Shown here: positions 45,411-58,115 of the stretch, piece by piece
How the letters are laid out: every line of letters starts with the position of its first letter
Numbering within the stretch: the stretch's first letter is position 1
Assembly (NCBI GenBank): GCA_032622095.1
Contig: CP136066.1
Coordinates: 4,923,784 to 4,987,783 of the forward strand
Direction of reading: 5' to 3'
DNA length: 64,000 nt
Source: Siphonodentalium dalli
Lineage: Eukaryota > Mollusca > Scaphopoda > Gadilida > Siphonodentaliidae
Notes under the pieces: generated by a model
Databases searched by the model: none
What the model saw: only the letters and a program-made list of their open reading frames with translations
Told to the model about the DNA's origin: nothing
Position numbers and translations under genes: made by a program

Positions 45411-46269
45411 GTTAAAGAATTTAGTTAGTGGTACATGCAGGTCAGAAACATTTATAGTAAACATTTGTATAACGTTATCCACTCTGAAGAGGCTCAAAAT
45501 GGATACATGTATATACATGTACAAGAACTAAATATTAATTTAATTTACTTGCTCTTTTCAATTAACTTTCCACGTCAAAATGAGAATAACTCACTTTTGA
45601 TACATATTATATTGGTGAATTCGATGTCTGAAACCGTTGTCTAAATTCACTCGAGAATGTAATATGAGGCAAACATTCTCAATTTGTTATACTCAACTTT
45701 GATGTCCAGTAAATAGTTTATTCTGGTTTATTTGGAAATTTTATTTTGCTCGATCACACGCATGTGATATTGCTAATCAGGTTTTAAAAGGGCAACTGAT
45801 ATTCGGGCACCTCTGTGTATGCCTTCCCATTTCTAAATCCTCTAGATTATCACCGACCACACTAACACTTAAAACTTGAAAATGTCAGAACCTGGCCGCA
45901 TGCGTGTGAGATAGCATAAAAACTGTATGATTAATATTGTGATTAGTATAACATTTGCATGCATATTTATATAACATGTATATATTTATCATTTGTATAT
46001 ATACTCTCCTAAATCGAGGTTAACAATAAACTTATTGTGAAATTAAGAACTTGCAATGATTGAACTAAGTACCAGTAACAAATTAAAGACTATTGTCGTT
46101 GTGTATGTCACAAGCATATGGGTGCATGCTTGGTATGAGATAATATACATAACAATAATAATGCATGTTTGTATTCCGGTTGTCAGTTTATCGCACGATT
46201 GTAATGGCGTGATTGAAAGATTTTGGATCGGGGACGTGGCTAGAATATCTATCATTTAGACTGGCCTCA

Positions 46270-46680
46270 AACTTTGCAAGAGAAATTTCCAACTGACACC
46301 CCCGACGGTTGGAAAATGTCCAACTGATGTCTAAAGTCGGACAGGGAGGGACCTAGATCATGTCACAAATATCTACTATTTTCTACACACAAGGCACGTA
46401 GCCAAAGTAGAGATTCATGACAATAAATTTCCAACTGATAGCAATTTCATTAAAACAAATTGATCAAACAAATTGATCAAAAGTAGGAAATATACAAATG
46501 TTGTTCTAAAAACAATTTCCCATTAATAAATTGTTGGAAAATAAAACTACAAGAACAATTGCAACCTACTGTTCCGTCAGACATGCAATTTCCAACTATT
46601 GAAAATTTTGACCTGAGTTGGGGACACCCCCCCCCCCAATCGCCATGTCCCTGCTTGACCTATCAAATGTCCGTAAGATG
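46270..46680. repeat. TTTCCAACTG-rich repeat inside the duplication
   Basis: The words TTTCCAACTGACACCC, GTCCAACTGATG, TTTCCAACTGATAGC, AATTGTTGGAAA and TTTCCAACTATTG recur, ending in a C run (46,629-46,640). It is repeated at 48,620-49,020 in unit 2. Confidence 0.6.
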
Positions 46681-47144
46681 TGTGTTGCCTAACACTGTGC
46701 CTTAAATATCAATGAAATCGCTAAATTTGTATTTAAAAACACATATACTTAACCACAAAACTGGAAATTTTAATAATTTTTGTGATATTATTTGTCTTGG
46801 GATAAGTTCCATATATGCTTAAACTTAAAAGACACCATACACCACCAGTAGTTTTACAGGACAAAACAATGTTATACAAATGTATGTAGCGAGCATATGG
46901 ACAAACTTCTCAACACACTCTGTATCCTGGAACATGACAAACATAGCAAGAATTTACCAGGTACACCTTCTTTTAAAAATGACACCACCGGGCATGTCAT
47001 TCTAGTAATAAAATAACCCACTGTGATATTATGGTTGTTGGTGAATTTGGATTTAGTTAAAAATATTATGTTCACATAGTTGGCACCAATATTTTATTAA
47101 TCAGAAGACAATTACATCATGGTGGAGTCTTCGGGTCTTCTTTG

Positions 47145-47580
47145 TTTAACAGTACACGTCTTGTCTCACTCAATGTCACATCAAACTTCTTCTGACAAAG
47201 GTCGCACTTGTAAGGGCATTCAATGATGTGGGTTGTCAGGCTGACTGGGAACAATCGTATATACTCGTATGATTGGTCACCTATGTGTGTTAATAAGCTT
47301 AGGCAGGGAAACGGACCCACTAATGCCTTTTGGAACACGTCACAGCTGTATGGGCGATGACGCTGTAAATTATCTTGTGTTTGTATGACTGAAGGCTATT
47401 CGAACCACATCACATGCATGTGGTCGATTACCGGTGTGTATTGTTTTGTCACGGAACCGGACTCACTAAGTGCCTTTTGGTACACGTCACACGTGTAAAG
47501 CGATTGACTGATTTCTTGTTGGTATGACTGAAAGCTATTCAAACCACATCACACTCGTATGGTCGATTACAGGTGTGGAG
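47145..47580 (-). pseudogene. Duplicate of the zinc-finger relic
   Basis: It is essentially identical to 44,803-45,225, being the start of the second unit of the 2.35-kb tandem duplication. The fragment again contains PYKCDLCQKKFDVTLSETRR. Confidence 0.65.
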
Positions 47581-47583
47581 ACC

Positions 47584-47764
47584 TAGTTTTTTTTACTACA
47601 AAAGCTGGCGTTTTTTACTTCAAAAGCGGAGACCTCACTTTACTACAAAAGCTGGCGATTTTATTACAAAAGTGGTGAGGTACTTCAAAAGCTGGCGTTT
47701 TTACTTCAAAATTGGAGAACTACTTCAAAAGTGGTCATTACTTCAAAAGCTGGCGTAACACATG
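47584..47764 (+). repeat. TACTTCAAAAGCTGGCG array, duplicate
   Basis: Identical in layout to 45,230-45,410, shifted by 2,354 bp. Confidence 0.85.
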
Positions 47765-49506
47765 GTTAAAGAATTTAGTTAGTGGTACATGCAGGTCAGA
47801 AAAATTTATAGTAAACATTTGTATAACGTTATCCACTCTGAAGAGGCTCAAAATGGATACATGTATATACATGTACAAGAACTAAATATTAATTTAATTT
47901 ACTTGCTCTTTTCAATTAACTTTCCACATCAAAATGAGAATAACTCACTTTTGATACATATTATATTGGTGAATTCGATGTCTGAAACCGTTGTCTAAAT
48001 TCACTCGAGAATGTAATATGAGGCAAACATTCTCAATTTGTTATACTCAACTTTGATGTCCAGTAAATAGTTTATTCTGGTTTATTTGGAAATTTTATTT
48101 TGCTCGATCACACGCATGTGATATTGCTAATCAGGTTTTAAAAGGGCAACTGATATTCGGGCACCTCTGTGTATGCCTTCCCATTTCTAAATCCTCTAGA
48201 TTATCACCGACCACACTAACACTTAAAACTTGAAAATGTCAGAACCTGGCCGCATGCGTGTGAGATAGCATAAAAACTGTATGATTAATATTGTGATTAG
48301 TATAACATTTGCATGCATATTTATATAACATGTATATATTTATCATTTGTATATATACTCTCCTAAATCGAGGTTAACAATAAACTTATTGTGAAATTAA
48401 GAACTTGCAATGATTGAACTAAGTACCAGTAACAAATTAAGACTATTGTCGTTGTGTATGTCACAAGCATATGGGTGCATGCTTGGTATGAGATAATATA
48501 CATAACAATAATAATGCATGTTTGTATTCCGGTTGTCAGTTTATCGCACGATTGTAATGGCGTGATTGAAAGATTTTGGATCGGGGACGTGGCTAGAATA
48601 TCTATCATTTAGACTGGCCTCAAACTTTGCAAGAGAAATTTCCAACTGACACCCCCGACGGTTGGAAAATGTCCAACTGATGTCTAAAGTCGGACAGGGA
48701 GGGACCTAGATCATGTCACAAATATCTACTCTTTTCTACACACAAGGCACGTAGCCAAAGTAGAGATTCATGACAATAAATTTCCAACTGATAGCAATTT
48801 CATTAAAACAAATTGATCAAACAAATTGATCAAAAGTAGGAAATATACAAATGTTGTTCTAAAAACAATTTCCCATTAATAAATTGTTGGAAAATAAAAC
48901 TACAAGAACAATTGCAACCTACTGTTCCGTCAGACATGCAATTTCCAACTATTGAAAATTTTGACCTGAGTTGGGGACACCCCCCCCCCAATCGCCATGT
49001 CCCTGCTTGACCTATCAAATGTCCTTAAGATGTGTGTTGCCTAACACTGTGCCTTAAATATCAATGAAATCGCTAAATTTGTATTTAAAAACACATATAC
49101 TTAACCACAAAACTGGAAATTTTAATAATTTTTGTGATATTATTTGTCTTGGGATAAGTTCCATATATGCTTAAACTTAAAAGACACCATACACCACCAG
49201 TAGTTTTACAGGACAAAACAATGTTATACAAATGTATGTAGCGAGCATATGGACAAACTTCTCAACACACTCTATCCTGGAACATGACAAACATAGCAAG
49301 AAATTACCAGGTACACCTTCTTTTAAAAATGACACCACCGGGCATGTCATTCTAGTAATAAAATAACCCACTGTGATATTATGGTTGTTGGTGAATTTGG
49401 ATTTAGTTAAAAATATTATGTTCACATAGTTGGCACCAATATTTTATTAATCAGAAGGCAATTACATCATGGTGGAGTCTTCGGGTCTTCTTTGGTTAAC
49501 AGTACA

Positions 49507-51100
49507 CTTTCTGTTAGACATACACCTTCACGTGTAACGTACATGTATGGCGCTTTCCAAACATACATGTATATAAGATTGTTCTATGCCATGCTAAGAT
49601 TTGTTGCACAGGAGAAAGAAATCTGCATCAGCTTCATGGAGTGGATTCCTTAGTGACTACAGATTCAAGAATCACTGTACAGTATACAAATGGGTTCTCC
49701 CCCAAAGACATCCATTGCACTCTTGAAAAACTCAAATAGTTTGGTAAGAATCTTGAGTTTCCCAAAACTTCATTCTAGTATTATAAGATGCAAATTCTTG
49801 AAAATCGTTGGTCCTTATTGTAGATATTGTCTTTCAATCATGCGAGCTCGCAGGGTCACATAAACCATATTGGCTTTACAGTTCCATTTAATCACTGCTT
49901 GTGAATGTGAATTTTACACCTGTTCAAGGAAGTTGTCTGACAAAATTTGCTAATTTATTCACAAACCAGTACATGTGAGATCTCAGATCACAGAATTGAA
50001 CTTCTGATAGATAGTGCATGTGATGAACAGGATGTACCGGTACATGTAGATCTGAAGCATCTCTGAAAAATAGGGAAAAATAGGGAAAAAAACACTGTAA
50101 TAAGTATACATGTACATGCACATGTACAGTAATGCCCTAATTAATGACTCGATGAGAGCTTTCCGACTAAATCCTGAAAATTTACCCATAATTATGCTGT
50201 GGTTATGGAGTCAATTAATTATGGCATTACTGTAGATGTAACATACAGTAAAGACCTGATAAATGAAATCACCTACAACTTTTGTAAGTTTGAACAGTAA
50301 TTTTCTCTGTACATGAACATGAAATGACAGTACATGTGATGAAGTCGCTGATTTAACTTGAGAAACACTGAGAACGATTAGTGAGACTAATAAACAAAAC
50401 ATTATTCCTGATACCGGTATATATTCTTCCATTTTTCAGAAATCTATAATTCTTTCAATCAAATGGCAATATTCTCAAACAAAAAGCAATGTTTTATTTC
50501 ACTTTGTATACATTCATTTATTTATTCATTCCCTCATTTCAGCTCTAATGCGATTATCCTATTTAAAGATGCATAATCCGAATTAACGCTCGCAAATTAC
50601 TATTTCTTTGGCTTTGGGGAAACAAATATTTGATTTGAGTCGAGGAACCCACCCATCAAAGCTCAGAGTGATCAGATATAAATTTTTGCAATCCATTATT
50701 TTTCACCACCGGTACTTTTTAGTGGCCTGGCAAAAAGTAAACGAGAAGAAGTTCGCGGATCAAATTTGCGTATGAAGATGGATAACTCTAAAGTCAAGTG
50801 GCTTTTGTGTATCTGATATTTGACAATCCGTTGTTTTAATTACCACACCAAATCACTCAGAATTATTCATGTATGCAACTACATGTACGTAACTTCTGTT
50901 AAAGAGATTTGCATGGAAATCCCCTTTCAAAATTGTTCACTTGACCTTCCCCTTAATAGATTCTGACTGAGGCATATTTTTTTTAAATGTTGTTCGAATC
51001 TAATGATATGGGGACTATCAAATCAGATTGAGTACCTTTAAATACAATTGAAACTTCCTTGTCGTCGCACACTATTTTGAGTTTTTTTAATAGACCTGGC
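49507..51100. other. Intergenic, TACATGTA-rich
   Basis: There are many ACATGTA or TACATGT words (near 49,542, 49,565, 49,974, 50,041, 50,108, 50,882). No coding homology was recognised. Confidence 0.4.
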
Positions 51101-51460
51101 AAGGTTGGTACATACATGTACTAATACATGTACCCTGCTAGGCAAAACAAGTGTCCACTTAACCACGTTGCGGTTAGCATTGCCACCACAGCTGAAATGC
51201 AACTACATGTACACCGCGGCTCCAACAGCTAACTACAGTTGGGCCGTGGTGTATTTGCCATTCGGCCATGGCGTAAATGTAGTTGCTGCGGTGTACATGT
51301 ACATTGTACATTCATTAAACTGAAAAAAGACAATACAAACCAGAAATCTAACCATGGTGTACATGCCATCTGGCCCTGTTGTACATGTAGTTGCTTTTCG
51401 GCCACGGTGTACATGTGTACTTGTCGTTCGGCCGAGGTGTACTTGCCGATCGGCCGTGGT
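51100..51460. repeat. Degenerate GTACATGT / CGGCCGTGGTGTAC repeat
   Basis: CATTCGGCCATGG, CATCTGGCCCTGT, TTTCGGCCACGG, TTCGGCCGAGG and ATCGGCCGTGG recur about every 30-100 bp, each followed by TGTACWTG. This gives spurious open frames on both strands. Confidence 0.6.
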
Positions 51461-52190
51461 ACTCAACTGCAGAATTTACAAACTCTGACACGCCTAACCA
51501 CAATCAAACACCATACCATGACCCAATCAACCAACAAATTGGTGATAAAACCGGTACATGTATATGCAAACAAGATATAATTATATATATTTTTACGATA
51601 ATAAGTTTAAATATATCATAGATATAAAATATCTAGTTTGATGTCAACAAAATGGGAATGACAATTACAATGTATGTGTCCCCAGGGAGCAGTTTTAAAA
51701 CAAATATCTCCACAATAAGAAATTCTCCTATCAGAGTCGGGGTACAATGTTTACTTTAGTGATAGTCGCATTCATTTCCCTGGCTGCTGTAGCTTCCTAC
51801 CGCGCATGTCTTATAAGTAACAGCCGGCTACAGCTTTTTTGCTCAAATACCGGTACACTCAACAATACCGGTACTCCATATCAACACAAACACATGCTTC
51901 CAGTCAGCAAAGAGGAGCGATAACCTGTACTCTTCTGGTATTGAGTCCGGTCGTAATTTGACTAGAACTGTTTGAAGAGTGACGATGTGGCTTTGCGAAA
52001 AATATATAAAGATATCATTTATCTCGCGAGGTGAATCAGATAAAATGGAACCACGCGTAAATAGTTTGGTTAATATCAGTGTGGTTGGTCGGTTTATAGA
52101 TTTTTTTTTTTATTTAAAACAAATAAAATGAACTTGAGTCGGGTTACGGGAAATTTTTCCAGTCAAAATTTAGCTGTGGGATAGCCCTGT

Positions 52191-52316
52191 CCACAGAAAT
52201 TGGAATCACTGACCTTTATGCAATTTTTTTGTAGTTCTAGGTATATAATTATATACCTAGAACTACAAAAAAATCTCAAAAAATTGCATAAAGGTCAGTG
52301 ATTCCAATTTCTGTGG
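52191..52316. repeat. 126-bp near-perfect hairpin
   Basis: The arms start CCACAGAAATTGGAATCACT and end with the exact inverse. The centre is the 18-bp palindrome GGTATATAATTATATACC. The only irregularity is an extra A-rich stretch of about 11 bases in the right arm. It sits just inside the left arm of the large foldback and may be its own MITE. Confidence 0.92.
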
Positions 52317-52868
52317 CCCTGTCGTACAATTTCAACACAATTCAGTGTGGATTTATTAATAAAAAGTAAACACATAACCTTTGATTTTTCTTGCACTTTT
52401 GTGATCAACTAGTGTCAATCTAGCTGGGTAGATGGAATAGCCTGTAGGCTTAAATTCAGAGAATTCGGTCGAAACGTTAACACTATCGCTATGGAAAACC
52501 ATTTAGTTCAGTGATTCCTCTAAACTGAACCCGTCCTGTAAAAGCCAGCTTTGGTCACTAGGACGTAACAACTACAGATACAGATACAGAACAAAATAAC
52601 TGGTTCTCAGAATTAGATAACACATATGAGCGTTTGCATGAAACAGCGTCTGGTTGATACTTTCTGTTCTCTAGAGTGTTCTCCTCAAGGGTTGTGAGAT
52701 GGAACAGGTAGAATTATATCTTTATACTTGTCACGCATATCCAGGACATATATAATGTACCTGAAATACATGTATGCCCAAATTTTGCACGTCCAAATTA
52801 ATTCTATAACAAATGTCCAAGTCCAAATTAACTCTTTATAACAAAATAATTAATTGAAATTTTATTAT

Positions 52869-52957
52869 TTATACCGGTTGTTGATCAATATCCATGGGAA
52901 TTTATACATTTAGGCTTAGTGTATATAGATTCTCATGGATATTGATCAACAACTGGT
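52869..52957. repeat. Hairpin with 30-bp arms
   Basis: TACCGGTTGTTGATCAATAT then CCATGGGAAT pairs with ATTCTCATGGATATTGATCA then ACAACTGGTA. It has few mismatches and a loop of about 25 bp. Confidence 0.88.
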
Positions 52958-53596
52958 ATAATTATGAAATTTTATTGTTTCAGTTTTTATCCACGACTTG
53001 TAGGGTTCAATTTGTAACAAGTAGGAACAACACTTATGTGGTGTTGAGAAATATTAATAGTTTAATACCCCATAATCTATTGGGACATCCTTGGCACAAC
53101 AATAGTTGTCCCCAAAATATTCTCAGACATGCCCCTGCTGTCATGCTTACCTAAGAATATTCCTTTGCATATCATTTACATGTACATACCTGTATGTGGG
53201 ATTATAACATGTCATTTTTTTAAATTAGATTTACCCCGTATAACATTTAAGTTAACATATAAACTAGTTTTGCTCAAAGCCTGCAATACTCATGAATGGT
53301 ATTAATTTTCCAGTCCTCGAAATTGGCCATGGAAATAAGCAATGCCGTGGGAAATGCCATTGCCCAATTGTTAAATCTAACATGCCACAGTATTAAATTA
53401 GCTGGAACTTTTTCCTAATTTCAAGGGCTGATTTGAAGTGCGCTAATTTAAAACTGACTGACATCATGCCATTATTTAATGACTTGCGATCGCTGAAGTT
53501 TATGAGGCCAAAACAAAATGAATGCGTGTTTCCCATAACCCGACCGACAGTCTTCAAACCCCCGACCCAAGTTCATTTTATTGGTTTTAAATAAAA

Positions 53597-53860
53597 TGAA
53601 AGTGTCAATGACACTGTAGCTCAACTTAGGTAGGGGAATAATTTAATGGTTGACAGTAAATGGAGGAATAGGAAAGGTGCTACTTGAAATGTCTAACCTG
53701 CATCAAAGGATTTAGTGATGCAAAGAGTAAAATATGAAAGTGTCAATGACACTGTAGCTCAACTTGGAAAGGGAATAATTTAATGTATTACAGTCAATGG
53801 AGCGATTAGGAATGTGGATAGTTGAATGTCTAATACTAGTTTATAGACATGAAGGGAAAA
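53597..53860. repeat. 148-bp direct repeat preceding the satellite
   Basis: AAATGAAAGTGTCAATGACA then CTGTAGCTCAACTT occurs at 53,596 and 53,735, followed by GGGAATAATTTAATG and a variable part. TAGCTCAACTTA is mirrored by TAAGTTGAGCT at 55,342, so this pair may mark the ends of the inserted satellite unit. Confidence 0.7.
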
Positions 53861-55275
53861 GTAAAATCCAAGATGGCTGCTGGCCATGAGTCGTTCCCAT
53901 CTACATGTCATCGTTAACATCCATGACAAATTTTATGACGATCAGACTAAAGGTACGCCCTGTAGCCCATGCTAAAGAATTTAGTCATACAAAGAGTAAA
54001 ATCCAAGATGGCTGCTGCGGCCATGTTTTTTAGCCGAATGACCCAAAAAATGACTCGTTCCCATCTACATGTCATTATTAACATTCATGTCAAATTTTAT
54101 GATGATCAGACTAAAGGTAAGACATGTAGCCCATGCTAAAGAATTTAGTCATACAAAGAGTAAAATCCAAGATGGCTGCTGGCGACCATGTTTTTTGGCC
54201 AAATGACCCCAAAATTAGTCGTTCCCATCTACATGTCAATATTAACATCCATGACAAATTTCATGATGATCAGACGAACAGTACGACCTGTGGCCCATGC
54301 TAATGGATTAAATTTTGAAATCCAAGATAGCTGCTGGAGGCCATGTTTTTTGTCCGAATAACCCCAAAATGACTCATTCCGATTTACATTCCAATTTCAA
54401 CAGCCATGACAAATTTTATGATAATCAGACTAAAGGTACGACCTGTAGTCCGTGCTAAAGGATTTAGTGATACAAAGAGTAAAATCCAAGATGGCTGCTG
54501 GCGGCCATGTTTTTTGGCTGAATGACCCCAAAATGACTCGTTCCCATCTACATGTCATTATTAACATTCATGACAAATTTTATGATGATCAGACTAAAGG
54601 TACAACCTGTAGCCCGTGCTAAAGGATTTAGTCATACAAAGAGTAAAATCCAACATGGCTGCTGGCGGCCATGTTTTTTGGCCAAATGACCCCAAAATGA
54701 CTCGTTCCCATCTACATGTCATTATTAACATTCTTGACAAATTTTATGATGATCAGACTAAAAGTAGGACCTGTAGCCCGTGCTAAAGGATTTAGTCATA
54801 CAAAGAGTAAAATCCAAGATGGCTGCTGGCGACCATGTTTTTTGGCCGAATGACCCCAAAATTACTCGTTCCCATCTACATGTCATTGTTAATATCCATG
54901 ACAAATTTTATGATGATCAGACGAACAGTACGAGCTGTAGCCCGCACCAAAGGATTTAGTCATGCAAAGAGTAAAATCCAAGATGGCTGCTGGCGGCCAT
55001 GTTTTTTGGCCGAACGACCCCAAAATCACGCGTTCCCATCTACATGTCATTATTAACATCCATGACAAATTTCATGATGATCAGACGAACGGTACTACCT
55101 GTGGACCGCGCCAATGGATTTAATTTTGAAATCTAAGATGGCCGCCAGCGGCCATGTTTTTTGGCCGAATGACTCCACAATGATTCGTTCCCATCTACAT
55201 GTCAATGTCAACATTCATGACAAATTTCATAAAGATTAGACCAAAGGTACAACCTGTAGTCTGCGCCAAAGGAAA
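53860..55275. repeat. Satellite array, unit about 160 bp, nine copies
   Basis: The unit contains AAATCCAAGATGGCTGCTGG, GGCCATGTTTTTTGGCCGAA, TGACCCCAAAATGACTCGTT, CCATCTACATGTCATTATTA and ATTTTATGATGATCAGACTA. The AAGATGG word falls at about 53,870, 54,008, 54,171, 54,327, 54,488, 54,651, 54,817, 54,979 and 55,134. The array ends at a short CA run (about 55,290). Confidence 0.93.
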
Positions 55276-55949
55276 TTGTTGACGGACACACACACACACA
55301 CGGACGACGGATGCCAAACCATGGCAATAGCTCAAACAAAAGTAAGTTGAGCTGAAAATCAATCTATAAACCGACCGACCATACTGATAACCAAACTATG
55401 TACGCGTGGTTCCATTTTATCTGATTCACCTCGCGAGATAATATATTTTTCGCAAAGCCACATCGTCACTCTTCAAACAGAAAGTCAAATTACGACCAGA
55501 TGCAATACAGGAAGATTACAGGTTATTGTTCCCCTTCGCTGACAGGAAGCACGTGTTGATATGGACTATTGTTGAGTGTACATGTATTTGAGCATAAAAA
55601 GCTGTGACTTATAAGACATGCGCAGTAGGAAGCTACAGCAGCCAGGGAAATGAATGGCGGCTATCACTAAAGTAAACAATGTACCCCGACTCTTGACAAC
55701 ATTTCTTATCGTGGAGATATTTTTTTTAATACTGCTCACTGGGGACACAAAATTGTCATTCCCATTTTGTTGGCATCAAACCAGCTGATTAAACTAGATA
55801 TTTTATATCTACGATATATTTACTGTTTGGTAAATAATTAAACTTATTTCGTAAAAATATATATAATTATATCTTGTTTCCATATATCAGTTTTATCACC
55901 AATTTGTTGGTTGCTCGGGTCATTGTATTGTGTTTGATGGTGATTAGGC

Positions 55950-56500
55950 ATGGCTCACACGAGACTATACAAAAAAAATGGAAAAATAAAATGAAAAGCC
56001 TACCACCCGCCCCTATTTTTTATGTTTGATAAGGGAAACATGCATTCATTTTGTTTTGGCCTGATTGCTGTAAAATTGTATTCGATGAATACTTCGCGTT
56101 TATTTGATCATATGATAAAAGATTTCTCAAACTCGTTCTATTTTATACGTAATTTATCAACCTCGGCTTAAATCTAATTTAGTGAACTTGGTTCATAAAT
56201 TTTGTATAAAATAGAAACTCATGTGATATCATCTACTTGTATACTATAATCATATGTAACATACTCTCAGGTGCCAATAATCATGATTGCCTGATAATCG
56301 TGATTGCAGGGATTTAGGCTGAATTTGATAATAGTGATGGCAATTTTCAATTTTTGCTCTATGTCTCAAAGCCAAATAATAGCTACCGGGTATTGTTGGA
56401 AATTCTCTCCAAAATTAAGAGTACGAGGTAACTCCAACTTTTTAAAGTCAGCAGCCTATCGATGGTCATTGATGTCATTTCAGATTTACTTATATATGGC
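55950..56500. other. Relative of the LINE-inserted MITE plus unique DNA
   Basis: At about 56,100-56,240 a diverged palindrome (TTCTATTTTATACGTAATTT, ATCAACCTCGG; TTCATAAATTTTGTATAAAA, TAGAAACTCATGTGA) matches the palindromic half of the MITE at 31,054. No gene is seen. Confidence 0.55.
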
Positions 56501-56910
56501 CGTGGATAAAGAACGGTATACATGTACATCTCTTTAGTACCAAATGCTAATGAGTGGTATACCACGCTTTAGCTATGTGGTCCTGATACGCTATTAAACT
56601 AACAGTATACCGCTCTTTTAGCGTTTGGTGCTAAAGAACAGTATACCGGTACTGCTCTTTAGTGGCAAATGCTAAAAGGCAGTATACCATGCCTTAGCTA
56701 CATGTATATGGGCCTGATACGCTAATGAACGGCATACTGCTCTTTAGCGTTTGGTGCTAAAGAACGGTATACTGCTCTTTAGCAGTAGGTGTTAAAGAGC
56801 GGTCATGTTGGATGAGCAGCACGTGCGTTTTTAGCCCTCATCGCTAAAGAGAGGTATAACGTTCTTCAGCCCTCAGGGCTAAAGAGCAGTACCTGTATAC
56901 CGTATTTTAG
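56500..56910. repeat. Alternating inverted words GCTAAAGA and TCTTTAGC
   Basis: At least ten CTCTTTAGC/GCTAAAGA words in both orientations occur with AGTATACCG or CGGTATACT beside them. Many small hairpins are possible. Confidence 0.7.
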
Positions 56911-57224
56911 TCACCCCCGTTTACTTAATTTGAATGCATGTAAATGCCACCGAGAAAAATGCCATGTATTATAGTATAGACCAGTTTATTCCGATATTTG
57001 TGCATGGAGAACAAATCTATCTTCAGCATCGATAAAGAACTGCACATGCACCAGCCTTGACCAAATTCACAAATTCAAATTGCGCAAAATTGCCAAATTT
57101 AAAACTATAAAGCAAAATATAATTATGCGCGGATTTAAATATGAACAACGAATTCACCAATCGCAATGTTGTCGCAGATGAGTGTAGCGTGGGTTGTTCT
57201 TAACCTATGGTTAACCTCCTGATT

Positions 57225-58115
57225 GCTACCGTACGATCGCAAAAATAGAATTCTTCCGCCGCTAAGATCCCCCGATGATTCCCGAACACCACTCGGTTCT
57301 AAGATCCCCCGAAGATTCCCGAACATCACTACCGAACCTGCGACGGAGATTCTTGGTACAAACACACTGTGCATGTACGTAACACGTTATCTACCATTCG
57401 TGTGACAGAATCCACCATACCAATTTCATTTTAAGAGTGTTTTTAAAGCCAAAATCGTTGGATTTGTGTCCGACGATTAGTTTTCTTGAGTAAATTGTCC
57501 CAACCTGCAAGTTTATTTGTGTCACACGATTAACTCGATTTGCTAAATTCTCCTAACCTGCAATGGCACGCGCATAATTATGTCTAACGAAATTTAAATT
57601 CAATGGAAAAAATCTCCCACACCTGTGTTTTTTATATAACTAAATACTCAACATATATATATATATATTAGGTATTTTCTGATATGTTTTACCAATCAAA
57701 TAATGATACAAACTAGGAAATATTTTGTTATAGTGCGCATGAATATACGTTGGAATGTTTGCACGCGATTCCATCTGACGTCACAGTTCATTCAAAATGT
57801 TGTTTTGAAGCGCTCACATTGCGAATTTCAATTTCAGTCACTATCACTACCAGTCTCTATTACTGCAATTCGTATCCGTTTTCTCTATGTTGGTTGATCG
57901 GATTGAGGATTATAGTTATTAATGTATTGTACTGTGCAATCTCATTTTATGTGAAACACGTGTCGAGGAAATGTTAAAACAATTTCAAAACTGCAGCGGC
58001 AATTTTTGTTGTTGTGTATTTCCGAAACATACCGAATGGCCTCGGGAATCATCGGGGGATTTTAGCGACCGAAGAATTCTACCCTTGCCGTACGATCTTT
58101 CTTCTGACTGCAATT
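57225..58115. repeat. Inverted repeat pair, about 60 bp, 800 bp apart
   Basis: Left at 57,228-57,290: ACCGTACGATCG, AGAATTCTTCCGCCGCTAAG, ATCCCCCGATGATTCCCGA. The right side is inverted at 58,040-58,105. A second AGATCCCCCGAAGATTCCCGA copy follows the left one (57,300-57,322). Both arms, read appropriately, give a RESSGDxSxxRIL peptide. Confidence 0.7.

Larger units (their letters stand above)
44803..49506. repeat. Tandem segmental duplication, two units of about 2.35 kb
   Basis: Unit 1 (44,803-47,156) and unit 2 (47,157-49,506) match along their whole length, with only scattered changes (CAGAAACATTTA versus CAGAAAAATTTA, C-run length at 46,631 versus 48,982, CTGTATCC versus CTATCC). Both begin CGTCTTGTCTCACTCAATGT and end GTCTTCTTTG, TTAACAGTACAC. 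The similarity, about 99% by eye, implies a recent event or an assembly artefact. Confidence 0.93.
51492..55949. mobile_element. Large foldback element with roughly 600-bp inverted arms
   Basis: The left arm (51,492-52,105) and right arm (55,361-55,949) are inverted copies. They begin GCCTAACCACAATCAAACAC on the left and GCCTAATCACCATCAAACAC on the right read inward, sharing CAACAAATTGGTGATAAAAC, GGTACAATGTTTACTTTAGT, CTGCTGTAGCTTCCTACYGC and GTGGTTCCATTTTATCTGAT-type blocks. The inner arm (52,116-52,154) pairs with 53,528-53,596, so the right arm is split by the satellite at 53,600-55,360. No transposase frame was recognised, and no clear target duplication. Confidence 0.8.

Noticed and set aside
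51229-51621. Overlapping frames on both strands as a repeat protein
   Set aside because: They come from the CGGCCGTGGTGTACATGT repeat and have no shared start or domain.
56304-56537. A possible secreted peptide with a hydrophobic N-terminus
   Set aside because: The apparent start is not ATG, the first ATG loses part of the hydrophobic stretch, and no splice or polyadenylation context is present.
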